From the NCBI RefSeq assembly GCF_003675325.1, contig NZ_CP033073.1:7254001-7318000 (forward strand): 64,000 nucleotides of DNA, in the 5' to 3' direction. Made by a program: the position numbers and the translations under genes. The notes under the pieces were generated by a model. It ran no database searches and was not told the DNA's origin. It saw only the letters and a program-made list of their open reading frames with translations. Source of the DNA: Streptomyces dangxiongensis. Lineage in GTDB: Bacteria > Actinomycetota > Actinomycetes > Streptomycetales > Streptomycetaceae. Shown piece after piece: positions 42,937-51,641 of the stretch (position 1 is its first letter; each line of letters opens with the position of its first letter).

Positions 42937-44217
42937 ATGCCCCTGCCCCCGTTCAGCAAGGCACCCGGAGCCCCACCGCGTGCCCGGCCGCTGCCCCGCC
43001 CACTGTCCCGTCTGCTGCCCCGGCTGCTCGCCGTCCTCGCCGTCGTCGTCGGCACCGCACTCGCCGGCCCCGCGCCCGAGGCCCGCGCCGCCGTCACGCT
43101 CACCAGGGTGAGCGACTTCGGCGCCAACCCGGGCGCCCTCACCATGTACGTCTACCGGCCCGCTTCCCTCCCCGCTCACCCGCCGGTCGTCGTGGCGCTG
43201 CACGGCTGCACGCAGAACGCCCAGACGTACGCCGACAACTCCGGGCTGCCCCGGCTCGCCGACCGCGACGGCTTCCTGCTGGTGCTCGCGGAGACCGGCA
43301 CCGCCAACAACCCGAACCGGTGCTTCAACTGGTTCCAGTCCACCGACAACCGGCGCGGCCAGGGTGAGGCCTCCTCGGTCCGGCAGATGGTGGGCCAGGC
43401 CGTCACCGCCTACGGCGCCGACCCCGGGCGGGTCTACGTCACCGGCCTGTCCGCGGGCGGCGCCATGACCGCGGTCATGCTCGCCGCCTACCCCGACGTG
43501 TTCTCCGCCGGCGCGGTCGTCGCGGGCCTCCCCTACGACTGCACCCGGGACAACAGCCCCTACACCTGCATGAACCCCGGCGTCGACCTCGGCCCGGCCG
43601 ACTGGGCCCAGCGGGTGCGTGACGCCTACCCGTCGTACACCGGGCCGTGGCCGCGCACCGCCATCTGGTACGGCGACCAGGACACCACCGTCGTACCGCG
43701 CAACGCCACCGGGCTGCGCGACCAGTGGACGGCCCTGCACGGGCTGTCCCAGACGCCCACGCGTACGGCGACGATCGGACCGGACGCCACCCGGCAGGAC
43801 CAGTACCTCGCCGCCGACGGCACGGTCGCCGTCGAGGTCGACCGCGTCCCGGGCATCGGTCACGGCACCCCGGTCGACCCGGGCACGGGCGGTGAGCAGT
43901 GCGGCAGCACCGGCGCGCCGTACTTCCTCGACTCGATCTGCTCCAGCCGCTGGATCGCCCGGTTCTTCGGCCTGGACACCTCCGACCCGGGGCAGCCCGA
44001 CCCGGGCGGCGAGGACCCCGGCGGCGGTGACACGACCGCCTGCTGGACGGCGAGCAACTACGCCCACGTACAGGCCGGACGGGCCACCACCAGCGGCGGC
44101 ATCACCTACGCCAACGGCTCACACCAGAACATGGGCCTGTACAACACGTTCGTCACCCACACCCTGAAGGAGTCGCCCACGGGCTACTTCACCCTCGCCG
44201 ACACCGCCTGTCCCTGA
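42937..44217 (+). CDS. Secreted PHB-depolymerase-family esterase
   Basis: A 426-residue secreted CE1-type esterase. Signal peptide about 1-50 (core LPRLLAVLAVVVGTALAG). Catalytic domain: VVVALHGCTQNAQTYADNSG holds the oxyanion hole, YVTGLSAGGAMTAVMLAAYP the nucleophile Ser, WYGDQDTTVVP the Asp, and VPGIGHGTPVDPG the His. A Gly/Asp/Pro linker (DPGQPDPGGEDPGGGDT) leads to a C-terminal module (ACWTASNYAHVQAGRATTSG) seen in related Streptomyces enzymes, probably for substrate or surface binding. Likely substrates are polyhydroxybutyrate, cutin-like or acetylated polysaccharides; sequence does not decide. GAAGGAG precedes the ATG. It lies upstream of a second secreted esterase. Confidence 0.85.
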   Translation: MPLPPFSKAPGAPPRARPLPRPLSRLLPRLLAVLAVVVGTALAGPAPEARAAVTLTRVSDFGANPGALTMYVYRPASLPAHPPVVVALHGCTQNAQTYADNSGLPRLADRDGFLLVLAETGTANNPNRCFNWFQSTDNRRGQGEASSVRQMVGQAVTAYGADPGRVYVTGLSAGGAMTAVMLAAYPDVFSAGAVVAGLPYDCTRDNSPYTCMNPGVDLGPADWAQRVRDAYPSYTGPWPRTAIWYGDQDTTVVPRNATGLRDQWTALHGLSQTPTRTATIGPDATRQDQYLAADGTVAVEVDRVPGIGHGTPVDPGTGGEQCGSTGAPYFLDSICSSRWIARFFGLDTSDPGQPDPGGEDPGGGDTTACWTASNYAHVQAGRATTSGGITYANGSHQNMGLYNTFVTHTLKESPTGYFTLADTACP

Positions 44218-44370
44218 CCCGTGGTCAGGCGGCGCGACGGGCCGCCATGGTGGCCGACGACCCCCTACGGGCCGTCATCATGGCGGCCCCACACATGTCC
44301 GGAGCCACCACACCACCCCTAGCCTCCAGCGCGTCCCCAACCCGCTTCCCCAAGGCGCCGGAGGAACCGT

Positions 44371-45846
44371 ATGCCTCACCGTCACACATCACCACCCGCC
44401 TCGCCCGCCTCGCCCGCCTCGCCCGCCCGGCCCGTCCGGCCAGACCGCCCGGCCCGGCGCATCGCGCTGGGCGCACTGTCGCTCGCCGCCGTCTGCTCAC
44501 TGCTGGTCACCCCCGCCACGGCCGCGCCCACCGGACCGGGAACACCGGACGGCCCCTGCGCCGGCCTCACCCGGCTGCACGTCCCCGGCGCCGCCCGCCA
44601 GCAGGCCGACTGCCTGGACGAACTGACCACCGCCGGTACCGTCTCCTCCGGCCACACCGACCCGGCCGACTACGCGGGCCTCACCCCCGCCGGTCTGCCC
44701 ACCCCCACGGGCGTCCCCGGCATCCAGATCGACGGCTACTTCCCGGACACCTCCACCACCAACACCGACCACGGCTGGCACCACGACTCCCAGTTCGTCA
44801 TCCGGCTGCCCGACCACTGGAACGGCGGCCTGGTGGTCACCGGCACCCCGGGCAACCGCGAGCAGTACGCCAACGACCGGGCGATCGCCGACTGGGTCCT
44901 GGCCCGCGGCTACGCCTACGCCGCCACCGACAAGGGCAACACCGGCACCGCCTTCTTCCGCGACGGCCGCCGGCCCGGCGACGCCATCGCCGAATGGAAC
45001 ACCCGCCTCACCCAGCTCACCCGCGCCGCCCGCGCCGTCGTCATCCGGCGCTACCACCGGCCCCCGGCCCGCACCCTCGCCACCGGCCTGTCCAACGGCG
45101 GCTACCTGGTGCGCTGGCAGCTTGAGAACCACCCCGAGCTGTACGACGGGGGAGTCGACTGGGAAGGCACCCTCTGGAGCGCCGACGGCCCCAACCCGCT
45201 CACCTCACTGCCCACCGCGCTGCGCCGGTACCCCGTCTACGCCGCCGGCGGCCCCGGAGCAGCCGAGGCCGCGAGGGCGCTGCACCGGGCGGGCTTCCCG
45301 CCCGGCTCCGAGTTCCTGTGGCCGTGCCACCACCAGGTCTACTGGGACCTCACGCAGCGCATCTACCGCGAGGAGGCCGACCCCGGCTACGACGGCGCCA
45401 CCGAGGCCGGCACCCCGTTCTGCTCCTCCGGCACCCCCGCCTGCGACGCCGACTACGCCTATCGGGACCGCCCCGCCGCCGTCCACCGGGCGGTCGGCCG
45501 CATCGCGCTCACCGGCCGCATCGGCAAGCCGCTGATCACCCTCCAGGGCACCCTCGACGTGCTGCTGCCGATCAACGAGGACTCCGACGTCTACGCGCGC
45601 ATGGTCCACCGGGCCGGCCGCGGCTCCCTGCTGCGCTACTACCGCATCGAGGACGGTACCCACACCGACTCCCTGGCCGACGCCTTCCCCGGCAGGCTCC
45701 GCCCGATGGTCCCCTGCCACCGCTCCGCGTTCACCGCCCTGGAACGCTGGCTCGCCGGAGCCGCCCGACCGCCCGCGGACCACACGGTCGCACGCCCGGC
45801 CGGCGCGGACCCGGAGGCCCTGCTCACCGGCTGCCCGCTCGGCTGA
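44371..45846 (+). CDS. Secreted alpha/beta hydrolase (tannase/3HB-oligomer-hydrolase-like)
   Basis: A 491-residue exported hydrolase. The signal region has RIALGALSLAAVCSLLVTPA followed by TAAPT. The core includes FVIRLPDHWNGGLVVTGTP, the nucleophile elbow LATGLSNGGYLVRWQLENHP, a Cys-containing cap (FLWPCHHQVYWDLTQRIY) and a possible Asp/His pair in LQGTLDVLLPINEDSD and IEDGTHTDSLADAF. It recalls tannase, feruloyl esterase or 3-hydroxybutyrate-oligomer hydrolases, but I cannot decide between these. Positioned 153 bp after a PHB-depolymerase-like gene, it could hydrolyse the oligomers released. GGAGG precedes the ATG. A repeated CTCGCCCGC stretch at its start encodes a Ser-Pro-Ala repeat. Confidence 0.72.
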   Translation: MPHRHTSPPASPASPASPARPVRPDRPARRIALGALSLAAVCSLLVTPATAAPTGPGTPDGPCAGLTRLHVPGAARQQADCLDELTTAGTVSSGHTDPADYAGLTPAGLPTPTGVPGIQIDGYFPDTSTTNTDHGWHHDSQFVIRLPDHWNGGLVVTGTPGNREQYANDRAIADWVLARGYAYAATDKGNTGTAFFRDGRRPGDAIAEWNTRLTQLTRAARAVVIRRYHRPPARTLATGLSNGGYLVRWQLENHPELYDGGVDWEGTLWSADGPNPLTSLPTALRRYPVYAAGGPGAAEAARALHRAGFPPGSEFLWPCHHQVYWDLTQRIYREEADPGYDGATEAGTPFCSSGTPACDADYAYRDRPAAVHRAVGRIALTGRIGKPLITLQGTLDVLLPINEDSDVYARMVHRAGRGSLLRYYRIEDGTHTDSLADAFPGRLRPMVPCHRSAFTALERWLAGAARPPADHTVARPAGADPEALLTGCPLG

Positions 45847-45920
45847 CGCGCCCCGCCCGCCGGTGCGCCGCCCGGCGCCCGCGGGTCACCCGGTGCAGCA
45901 CGGGCACGTACCATGGCCGC

Positions 45921-46418
45921 ATGTCGTTCCTCCGCCGCCGCAGCGCCACCCCTGCCGGACCCGACTTCGACGTGCTGGCCATGGACCCGGGCGACTGGCC
46001 GGGCAACCTCGGCGCGGGTCTGCTGCCCGCCCCCGACGGCACCTGCCAGGGCGTGTTCCTGCGCTACGACCTGTTCGGCGGCCGCGGCCCCGCGATGATC
46101 ATCGGCAATCTGCCGGAGGGCTCCCCGGCCCGCGACGTGGCCGAGGACGAGATCCCCTTCGAGGTGGGCCAGCTACTGCTGGCGCTGGAGAACGACGAGG
46201 AGGTCACCGTCGTCGAGACCGAGGACACGCCGGTCCTCCAAGGCGACAACCTCCTCATCGTGCGGCGCCTGAAGCTGTCCGAGAGCCGCGTGTCCTGCGT
46301 CCAGTTCGACCGCAGCGACGGCGTCCTCGTCACCATCGCCGCCTGGGACCGTCCCATCACCGACGACCTGTACGCCCTGCTGAAGCCGCTCCCGGCGGAG
46401 CTTTTCCAGCAGGGCTGA
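45921..46418 (+). CDS. Conserved-looking hypothetical protein
   Basis: A 165-residue acidic protein starting MSFLRRRSATPAGPDFDVLA. It includes DPGDWPGNLGAGLLPAPDGT, CQGVFLRYDLFGGRGPAMII and IPFEVGQLLLALENDEEVTV, and ends LYALLKPLPAELFQQG. There is no signal peptide or membrane helix. The pattern is mainly beta with short helices. I do not recognise a named family, although the sequence has the look of a conserved Streptomyces protein. No clear ribosome-binding site before the ATG at 45921. It is convergent with the amidase, 12 bases apart. Confidence 0.6.
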   Translation: MSFLRRRSATPAGPDFDVLAMDPGDWPGNLGAGLLPAPDGTCQGVFLRYDLFGGRGPAMIIGNLPEGSPARDVAEDEIPFEVGQLLLALENDEEVTVVETEDTPVLQGDNLLIVRRLKLSESRVSCVQFDRSDGVLVTIAAWDRPITDDLYALLKPLPAELFQQG

Positions 46419-46430
46419 GACCGTGGGCCG

Positions 46431-48404
46431 CTAATGGCGGACCGAGCCCCCGAGCGTCACGTCCGCGGCGCGGACGAACGCGACCCGGTGGCCGTACTGG
46501 ATCTCGTAGTACAGGTCCTCGCCCACCACGACCCGGTGTGAGCCGGTGGTGAAGGTGACCGCGTAGTAGTACTCGCCCGGCACCTCGTCACCGGCCACGT
46601 ACGCCTGTCCGGCCGGGATCGTGTACGGCAGCGGCACCACCGACTGGGCCGGGACGTCCGCCGGATAGGCCTCCTTCTCCGGGTATGCGCGCCCGGACAC
46701 CGGAACGCTCGTCAGGCCCTCCCGCGGGGTCACCACCAGGCCCCGCGCAGGCACCGCCGCGGGTTCCTCGCGCGGGTTCCGGAACCAGGCCTTCTGCCCC
46801 AGGTACCAGATGGCCGTCCAGTCGCCCCAGCGATCGGCCACCGCGTACTGCTGGCCGGTGGAGACCCGCGAGGACAGGTCGTTCACCCCGTTGGTCGGGT
46901 CCGTCCTCAGGCCGATGTCCCTGACCAGCGGGGCGGTCGTGTCGTGGTCCGTGTAGAGCCGCACCTCGCTGGAGCCGTGCGCCGTGCAGGGCTCGCCCTT
47001 GGTGGTGCAGCCGGTGTACGTGGGCCGGTTGGAGTCGTAGTCCGGCAGGATCGTCACCACGGGGGAGTGCCGGCGTGCCGTGGGCCGGAACGGGTGGCCC
47101 AGCAGTTGGAAGTAGTGCCGCCAGTCCCAGTACGGGCCGGGGTCCGTGTGCATGCCCGGGACGGTGGAGGCGGTCGGTCCCGGCACGTTGTCGTGGCCCA
47201 GGATGTGCTGCCGGTCCAGCGGGAAGTCGTACGTCCTGGACAGGTACCTGACCAGCCGGGCCGAGGCACGGTACATCGCCTCCGTGTACCAGGCGTCCGG
47301 GCTGGCGAGGAAGCCCTCGTGCTCGATACCGATCGACTTCGCGTTGACGTACCAGTTGCCCGCGTGCCAGGCGACATCCTTCGCCTTGACGTGCTGGGCG
47401 ATCAGACCGTCGGTGGAGCGGATCGTGTAGTTCCAGGACACATAGGTCGGGTCCTGGATCAGGTTCATGACCCCGTCCCAAGCCCCCTCCGTGTCATGGA
47501 TGACGATGTACTTGATGCTCTGTGAGGCCGGACGGTCGCCCAGGTCGTGGTTGCCGTAGTCGTTGTCCCCGAACTCCGCGTACGGTGCCGGGACCGATTC
47601 GCAGGAAACCGACCTCGGGCACTCGGTGTCGTCCGTGGGCAGCGTGCGCAGGCCGGCCCGCCGCAGCGGGGCGGTGTCCGGGGCCAGCCGCGGCTGCGCG
47701 GCCAGGACCACGCGCTGGCCGTCGTCGGTGGTGCGCTCCTCGCCCGTCCGCAGTACGTCGTACACGTCGTCGGCGTACGCCGCCGCGGTGGCCTGGTCGT
47801 CGGCGCCGGAGAACCGGGCCACCGCGCCGTACCAGTCGGCCGGGTCGGCGCTCGGCGGCTCGCCCAGCTCCTTCTGTGCGGCGGCCAGCAGGGCGGCGCC
47901 GCCGGCCACGTTCGCCGCCGCGTCGGCGCGCAGTTCTCCCGCCGGGATGCCGGTCAGCTCCGCCGCCTTCGGCAGGGTTCGCAGCCGGGCCGGGAGCGCG
48001 GAGGCGGCCGGCTTCCCGGCGGCCGGGAACAGCGCGGTACGTGCGGCGTCGCCCCGGGGGTCCTCGGTCGCCCCGGCGAAGTGTTCCGAGGCGGCGATCG
48101 CGGCCCGGGCGTCAGTGAGGTGCATCGGGCCGTAGCCGCCGGTGACGCTGGGCGCGCCCCCGTGCCCGTCCCAGCGGGACTGGAGGTAGGAGACGGCCAG
48201 CAGGACGCTCTGCGGCACGTGGTAGTCGGCCGCCGCGGTGGCGAACGCGTGCTGGAGCCGGTCCGGCGAGGGGTCGGTGACACGGTGGGCGGGGGCCATG
48301 CCCAGCAGGGGCAGCAGCAGGGCCGCGGAGGCGAGCGGGACGGCGGTCCGCCGCAGAGGTCTGCGACCGGGCATGGACGTGGGGTCGGTGGCGGATCCTC
48401 GCAA
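46431..48404 (-). CDS. Secreted N-acetylmuramoyl-L-alanine amidase
   Basis: A 657-residue exported enzyme that cleaves the amide bond between muramic acid and the stem peptide. Signal peptide about 1-40 (AVPLASAALLLPLLGM). An N-terminal lysozyme/transglycosylase-like helical region (SVLLAVSYLQSRWDGHGGAP) is followed by the Amidase_2 domain from about residue 290: YIVIHDTEGAWDGVMNLIQD, IGIEHEGF and HILGHDNVPGPTASTVPGMH supply the zinc ligands and catalytic residues. The C-terminal ~200 residues resemble repeated SH3-like wall-binding modules. The start is TTG at 48404, six bases after AGGAGG, which fits better than ATG at 48374. It may take part in wall remodelling. Confidence 0.85.
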   Translation of the reverse strand: MRGSATDPTSMPGRRPLRRTAVPLASAALLLPLLGMAPAHRVTDPSPDRLQHAFATAAADYHVPQSVLLAVSYLQSRWDGHGGAPSVTGGYGPMHLTDARAAIAASEHFAGATEDPRGDAARTALFPAAGKPAASALPARLRTLPKAAELTGIPAGELRADAAANVAGGAALLAAAQKELGEPPSADPADWYGAVARFSGADDQATAAAYADDVYDVLRTGEERTTDDGQRVVLAAQPRLAPDTAPLRRAGLRTLPTDDTECPRSVSCESVPAPYAEFGDNDYGNHDLGDRPASQSIKYIVIHDTEGAWDGVMNLIQDPTYVSWNYTIRSTDGLIAQHVKAKDVAWHAGNWYVNAKSIGIEHEGFLASPDAWYTEAMYRASARLVRYLSRTYDFPLDRQHILGHDNVPGPTASTVPGMHTDPGPYWDWRHYFQLLGHPFRPTARRHSPVVTILPDYDSNRPTYTGCTTKGEPCTAHGSSEVRLYTDHDTTAPLVRDIGLRTDPTNGVNDLSSRVSTGQQYAVADRWGDWTAIWYLGQKAWFRNPREEPAAVPARGLVVTPREGLTSVPVSGRAYPEKEAYPADVPAQSVVPLPYTIPAGQAYVAGDEVPGEYYYAVTFTTGSHRVVVGEDLYYEIQYGHRVAFVRAADVTLGGSVRH

Positions 48405-48613
48405 TGCGGCCTCCTGTGACGGGCGGAGCGTGGCGGGGCGTGCGGCGCCGAGCTGGGTCAGTGGTACCGGCTTGCCGACGATCCGTCAATAATGCCTGTC
48501 AGAAGGTGATTTCCCACGTCACGAAGGGTTTACGGCGAGTTTCGCGGCGATGGTGCCCGGGCCTGCGGGGCATCACTGGCGTAGACCAGTGGCCGCCGCG
48601 CCCGGACATGCGC

Positions 48614-48659
48614 GAAGGTCCGCGGCGCGCCGCCGCTGAGGGACGCACCGCGGACCTTC
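48614..48659 (-). terminator. Perfect 12-bp hairpin after the APH-like gene
   Basis: Arms 48614-48625 and 48648-48659 are exact complements around a 22-base loop. The hairpin lies seven bases after the stop codon of the minus-strand APH-like gene. Confidence 0.65.
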
Positions 48660-48666
48660 ACCCGGG

Positions 48667-49800
48667 TCAGCGGGTGCCGACCGCCGCCCGGACGGCCTTG
48701 CGGGCCATCTGGCAGTCGTCGTGCAGCCGCCTGAGCAGCAGCCGCTGCTCCTCACCGGACGTCAGGGCACCCGCCTGGGCCGCCGGCGCCGGGTCGTGCA
48801 TCGAACGCTGCACGGCCGTCTCGTACGTCCGGATCTCCCGGGTCAGCAGGAGCATCAGGTTCACCAGGAAGGCGTCCCGGGACGCCGGGCCCGCCGACTG
48901 GGCGATCTGGGCGATCTGCCGCCGGGCCACCGGCGCGTCCCCGAGGACGAGCCACAGTGTCGCGAGGTCGTACCCCGGCAGATACCAGCCCGCGTGCTCC
49001 CAGTCCACCAGCACGGGACCGGCCGGGGAGAGCAGCACGTTCGACAGCAGGGCGTCGCCGTGGCAGAACTGGAGCATCCCGTGCCGGCCCACCTCGTGCG
49101 CGATGCCGTGCAGCAGCTTCTGGAGGTCGCCCAGATCGCGGTCGGTGAGCAGGCCCAGCTCGTGATAGCGGGAGATCCGGGCCGCGTAGTCCAGCGGCAT
49201 GTCGAAGGTGCCCGCCGGGGGCCGCCAACCGTTGACCCGGCAGATCGCGCCGAGCGCGGCCCGGATGTCCGCGCGGGGCGGAGCCTCCACGGGATGCCGC
49301 TGGAACGCCGCCGTCCGGCCCGGCATGCGCTCGATCACCAGGGTGCAGTTGTCCGGGTCCGCCGCGATCAGCCTCGGCACCCGGACCGGCGGCCGGTGCC
49401 GGACGAACGAGCGGTAAGCGGCTATTTCCTGACGGCTCCGCTCCGCCCACACGGGCGAGTGGTCCAGCAGGCACTTGGCGACGGCCGTGCTGCGCCCCGT
49501 CGTCCCGACGAGGAGGACGGACCGTCCGCTGCGCCGCAGGACCTGCACCGGGGCGAACTCCGGACAGATCCGGTGCACCGCGGCGATCGCGGCGCGTAGC
49601 TGCGTGCCCTGGGGGCCGGACAGGTCGAGCCTCCCGCTGAGCGGTTGCGCCCCGGGCTGGCCCGGGATCCGCCGCGGCCGGCCCGCTCCCAGCACGGGCA
49701 CGCCCGGGCGTGCCGCCGGGTCGAGGTACGGTCCGCCGCCCGCCGGGCGGGAGCGCAGCGGCCGGGGCGGGGCGGACACGGAGGACGACGCTGCGTACAT
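48667..49800 (-). CDS. Aminoglycoside-phosphotransferase-fold kinase
   Basis: A 377-residue APH-family protein. After ~90 residues of Pro/Ala-rich N-terminal sequence, the kinase fold begins: [20 protein letters not shown] (ATP-binding lysine), [20 protein letters not shown], then [16 protein letters not shown] with the catalytic HGD and metal-binding Asn, and [19 protein letters not shown] with the DxD-equivalent. Members phosphorylate aminoglycosides, choline, homoserine or fructosamine, or serve as maturation kinases. The substrate here is unknown. ATG at 49800 is chosen with GGGA about 13 bases upstream; longer readings add only low-complexity sequence. Divergent from the NsdA-like regulator. 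Confidence 0.75.
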   Translation of the reverse strand: MYAASSSVSAPPRPLRSRPAGGGPYLDPAARPGVPVLGAGRPRRIPGQPGAQPLSGRLDLSGPQGTQLRAAIAAVHRICPEFAPVQVLRRSGRSVLLVGTTGRSTAVAKCLLDHSPVWAERSRQEIAAYRSFVRHRPPVRVPRLIAADPDNCTLVIERMPGRTAAFQRHPVEAPPRADIRAALGAICRVNGWRPPAGTFDMPLDYAARISRYHELGLLTDRDLGDLQKLLHGIAHEVGRHGMLQFCHGDALLSNVLLSPAGPVLVDWEHAGWYLPGYDLATLWLVLGDAPVARRQIAQIAQSAGPASRDAFLVNLMLLLTREIRTYETAVQRSMHDPAPAAQAGALTSGEEQRLLLRRLHDDCQMARKAVRAAVGTR

Positions 49801-50114
49801 GGGAGATACAGATCCCTTCGTGTGCCTGCGGTGCCTGCCTGTGGGTCCGTGCTTCGGACCCATGCTCCGAGCCCTGCCCGAGAGCGTGCGCCCACCCGCC
49901 CGGCCGTCCGGACACACCCTGGGGAGTGGGCCCGTCATATGTCGCGATGGGGCCGCCATATGAGGGTGGCGACCGGTCGGGGTGGCGCTTTCCTACCTGA
50001 CACCCGACGCCCACTGGCACACCATCTGGCGGACCCTGGCGAACCCTGGCGAATAGTCGCCCGGCAACCTCCACGGGGCTACTGTCAACTCAGCCGAGAA
50101 CCTGGGGGCTTGAC
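49801..50114. other. Divergent promoter region, APH-like gene and NsdA-like gene
   Basis: About 310 bp with no gene. It contains two CATATG boxes (about 49938 and 49956) flanking a GC-rich centre, and two tandem copies of ACCCTGGCGA at 50033-50042 and 50043-50052. The right end, with CTACTGTCAACTCAGCC, is less GC-rich and is a probable promoter for the regulator. Confidence 0.4.
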
Positions 50115-51611
50115 GTGAGCGGACAACCCAACACCCGCCTTGCGGACCTGTTCGGCCTGGCCGGCTGGTCGAAGGGCGAACTCGCGAGGCTGGTCAACCG
50201 GCAGGCGGCGGCCATGGGCCACCCCCAGTTGGCGACCGACACCTCCCGGGTGCGGCGGTGGATCGACGTGGGGGAGATCCCCCGCGATCCGGTGCCGCGG
50301 GTGCTGGCGGCACTGTTCACCGAGCGTCTCGGCCGTGTCGTGACCATGGAGGACCTCGGTCTGGTACGGCACGGGCGTGCGGGGAAACGGCAGGGCGACG
50401 GGAAGAAGGACCATCCCGACGGTGTGCCGTGGCCGCCCGAGCGGACCGCCGCGGTCCTCACCGAATTCACGGGAATGGACCTCATGCTCAACCGACGCGG
50501 CTTGGTGGGCGCGGGTGCCGTGCTCGCCGCGGGATCCACACTCAGCAGCGCCATGTACGAGTGGCTGCACACCGACCCGGCCCTGAAGGCCGACGCCCCT
50601 GTTCTCGACGACCCCCTGCACGCCGACCCCGCCGGGTTCGACCGCTACGAGGCCGCCCCCATCGGGTGGCAGGAGATCGAGGCGCTGGAGCGCTCGGTCG
50701 AGGTGTTCCGCGCCTGGGACGCGGCCCGTGGCGGCGGGCTCCAGCGCAAGGCGGTGGTGGGCCAGCTCAACGAGGTGGGCGGCATGCTCGCCTACCGCCA
50801 TCCGCCGCACCTCCAGCGGCGCCTGTGGGGCGTCGCCGCCAACCTCGCCGTGCTCGCGGGCTGGATGTCGCACGACGTCGGCCTGGAGCCCACGGCGCAG
50901 AAGTACTTCGTCATCGCCGCCCATGCCGCGAGGGAGGGCGGGGACCGGCCGCGCGCCGGTGAGGCGCTGTCGCGGGCGGCCCGGCAGATGGTGCACCTGG
51001 GCCGGCCGGACGACGCCCTGGACCTGATGAAGCTCGCCCAGTCCGGCGCCGGGGACCGTCTCCAGCCGCGGACGAAGGCGATGTTCCACACCATCGAGGC
51101 CTGGGCGCAGGCGTCGATGGGCAAGGGTCAGGCGATGCGCCGGACACTCGGACAGGCGGAGGACCTCTTCGTCTCCGAGGGGCAGGACGTGGAGCAGCCG
51201 GAGTGGATGCAGACCTTCAAGGACGAGGATCTGTACGGCATGCAGGCACTCGCCTACCGCTCCCTGGCGGAGTTCGACCCGGGCGCCGCCACACACGCCC
51301 GGTACTACGCCGAGAAGGCTCTCGCCCTGCGCGTCGACGGACGTGAACGGTCGAAGATCTTCGACCATCTGTCCATGGCCTCGGCCTGTTTCATCGGCGA
51401 CGACCCCGAACAGGCCGACCGGTACGCCCGGCTGGCCCTGATGTCGATGGGCTCGAACTCCTCCCGTCGCACCTGGGACCGGCTGCGGCAGATGTACCGG
51501 CTGACCGCGCAGTACGCCGAGTACCCGAGGATCCAGGAACTGCGGGAGGAGATCAGGCTGGTCCTGCCCAGGCCGAGGGCCAAGGCGGACGGCAACACCG
51601 CCCCCGCTTAG
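50115..51611 (+). CDS. NsdA/NsdB-like regulatory protein
   Basis: A 498-residue protein. The N-terminus (LFGLAGWSKGELARLVNRQA, then TDTSRVRRWIDVGEIPRDPV and LAALFTERLGRVVTMEDLGL) is an atypical helix-turn-helix seen in NsdA-type Streptomyces proteins that repress differentiation and antibiotic production. A short segment with hydrophobic Ala/Gly (GLVGAGAVLAAGSTL) follows. The remainder (about 190-490) is helical with TPR-like pairs: LWGVAANLAVLAGWMSHDVG, KYFVIAAHAAREGGDRPRAG and GEALSRAARQMVHLGRPDDA. TPRs mediate protein-protein contacts. GTG start follows CTGGGGGCTTGAC. The link to development is by family resemblance only. Confidence 0.75.
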   Translation: MSGQPNTRLADLFGLAGWSKGELARLVNRQAAAMGHPQLATDTSRVRRWIDVGEIPRDPVPRVLAALFTERLGRVVTMEDLGLVRHGRAGKRQGDGKKDHPDGVPWPPERTAAVLTEFTGMDLMLNRRGLVGAGAVLAAGSTLSSAMYEWLHTDPALKADAPVLDDPLHADPAGFDRYEAAPIGWQEIEALERSVEVFRAWDAARGGGLQRKAVVGQLNEVGGMLAYRHPPHLQRRLWGVAANLAVLAGWMSHDVGLEPTAQKYFVIAAHAAREGGDRPRAGEALSRAARQMVHLGRPDDALDLMKLAQSGAGDRLQPRTKAMFHTIEAWAQASMGKGQAMRRTLGQAEDLFVSEGQDVEQPEWMQTFKDEDLYGMQALAYRSLAEFDPGAATHARYYAEKALALRVDGRERSKIFDHLSMASACFIGDDPEQADRYARLALMSMGSNSSRRTWDRLRQMYRLTAQYAEYPRIQELREEIRLVLPRPRAKADGNTAPA

Positions 51612-51641
51612 GGAGTCGGCGCCGTCCGGGGGACGGACCGG

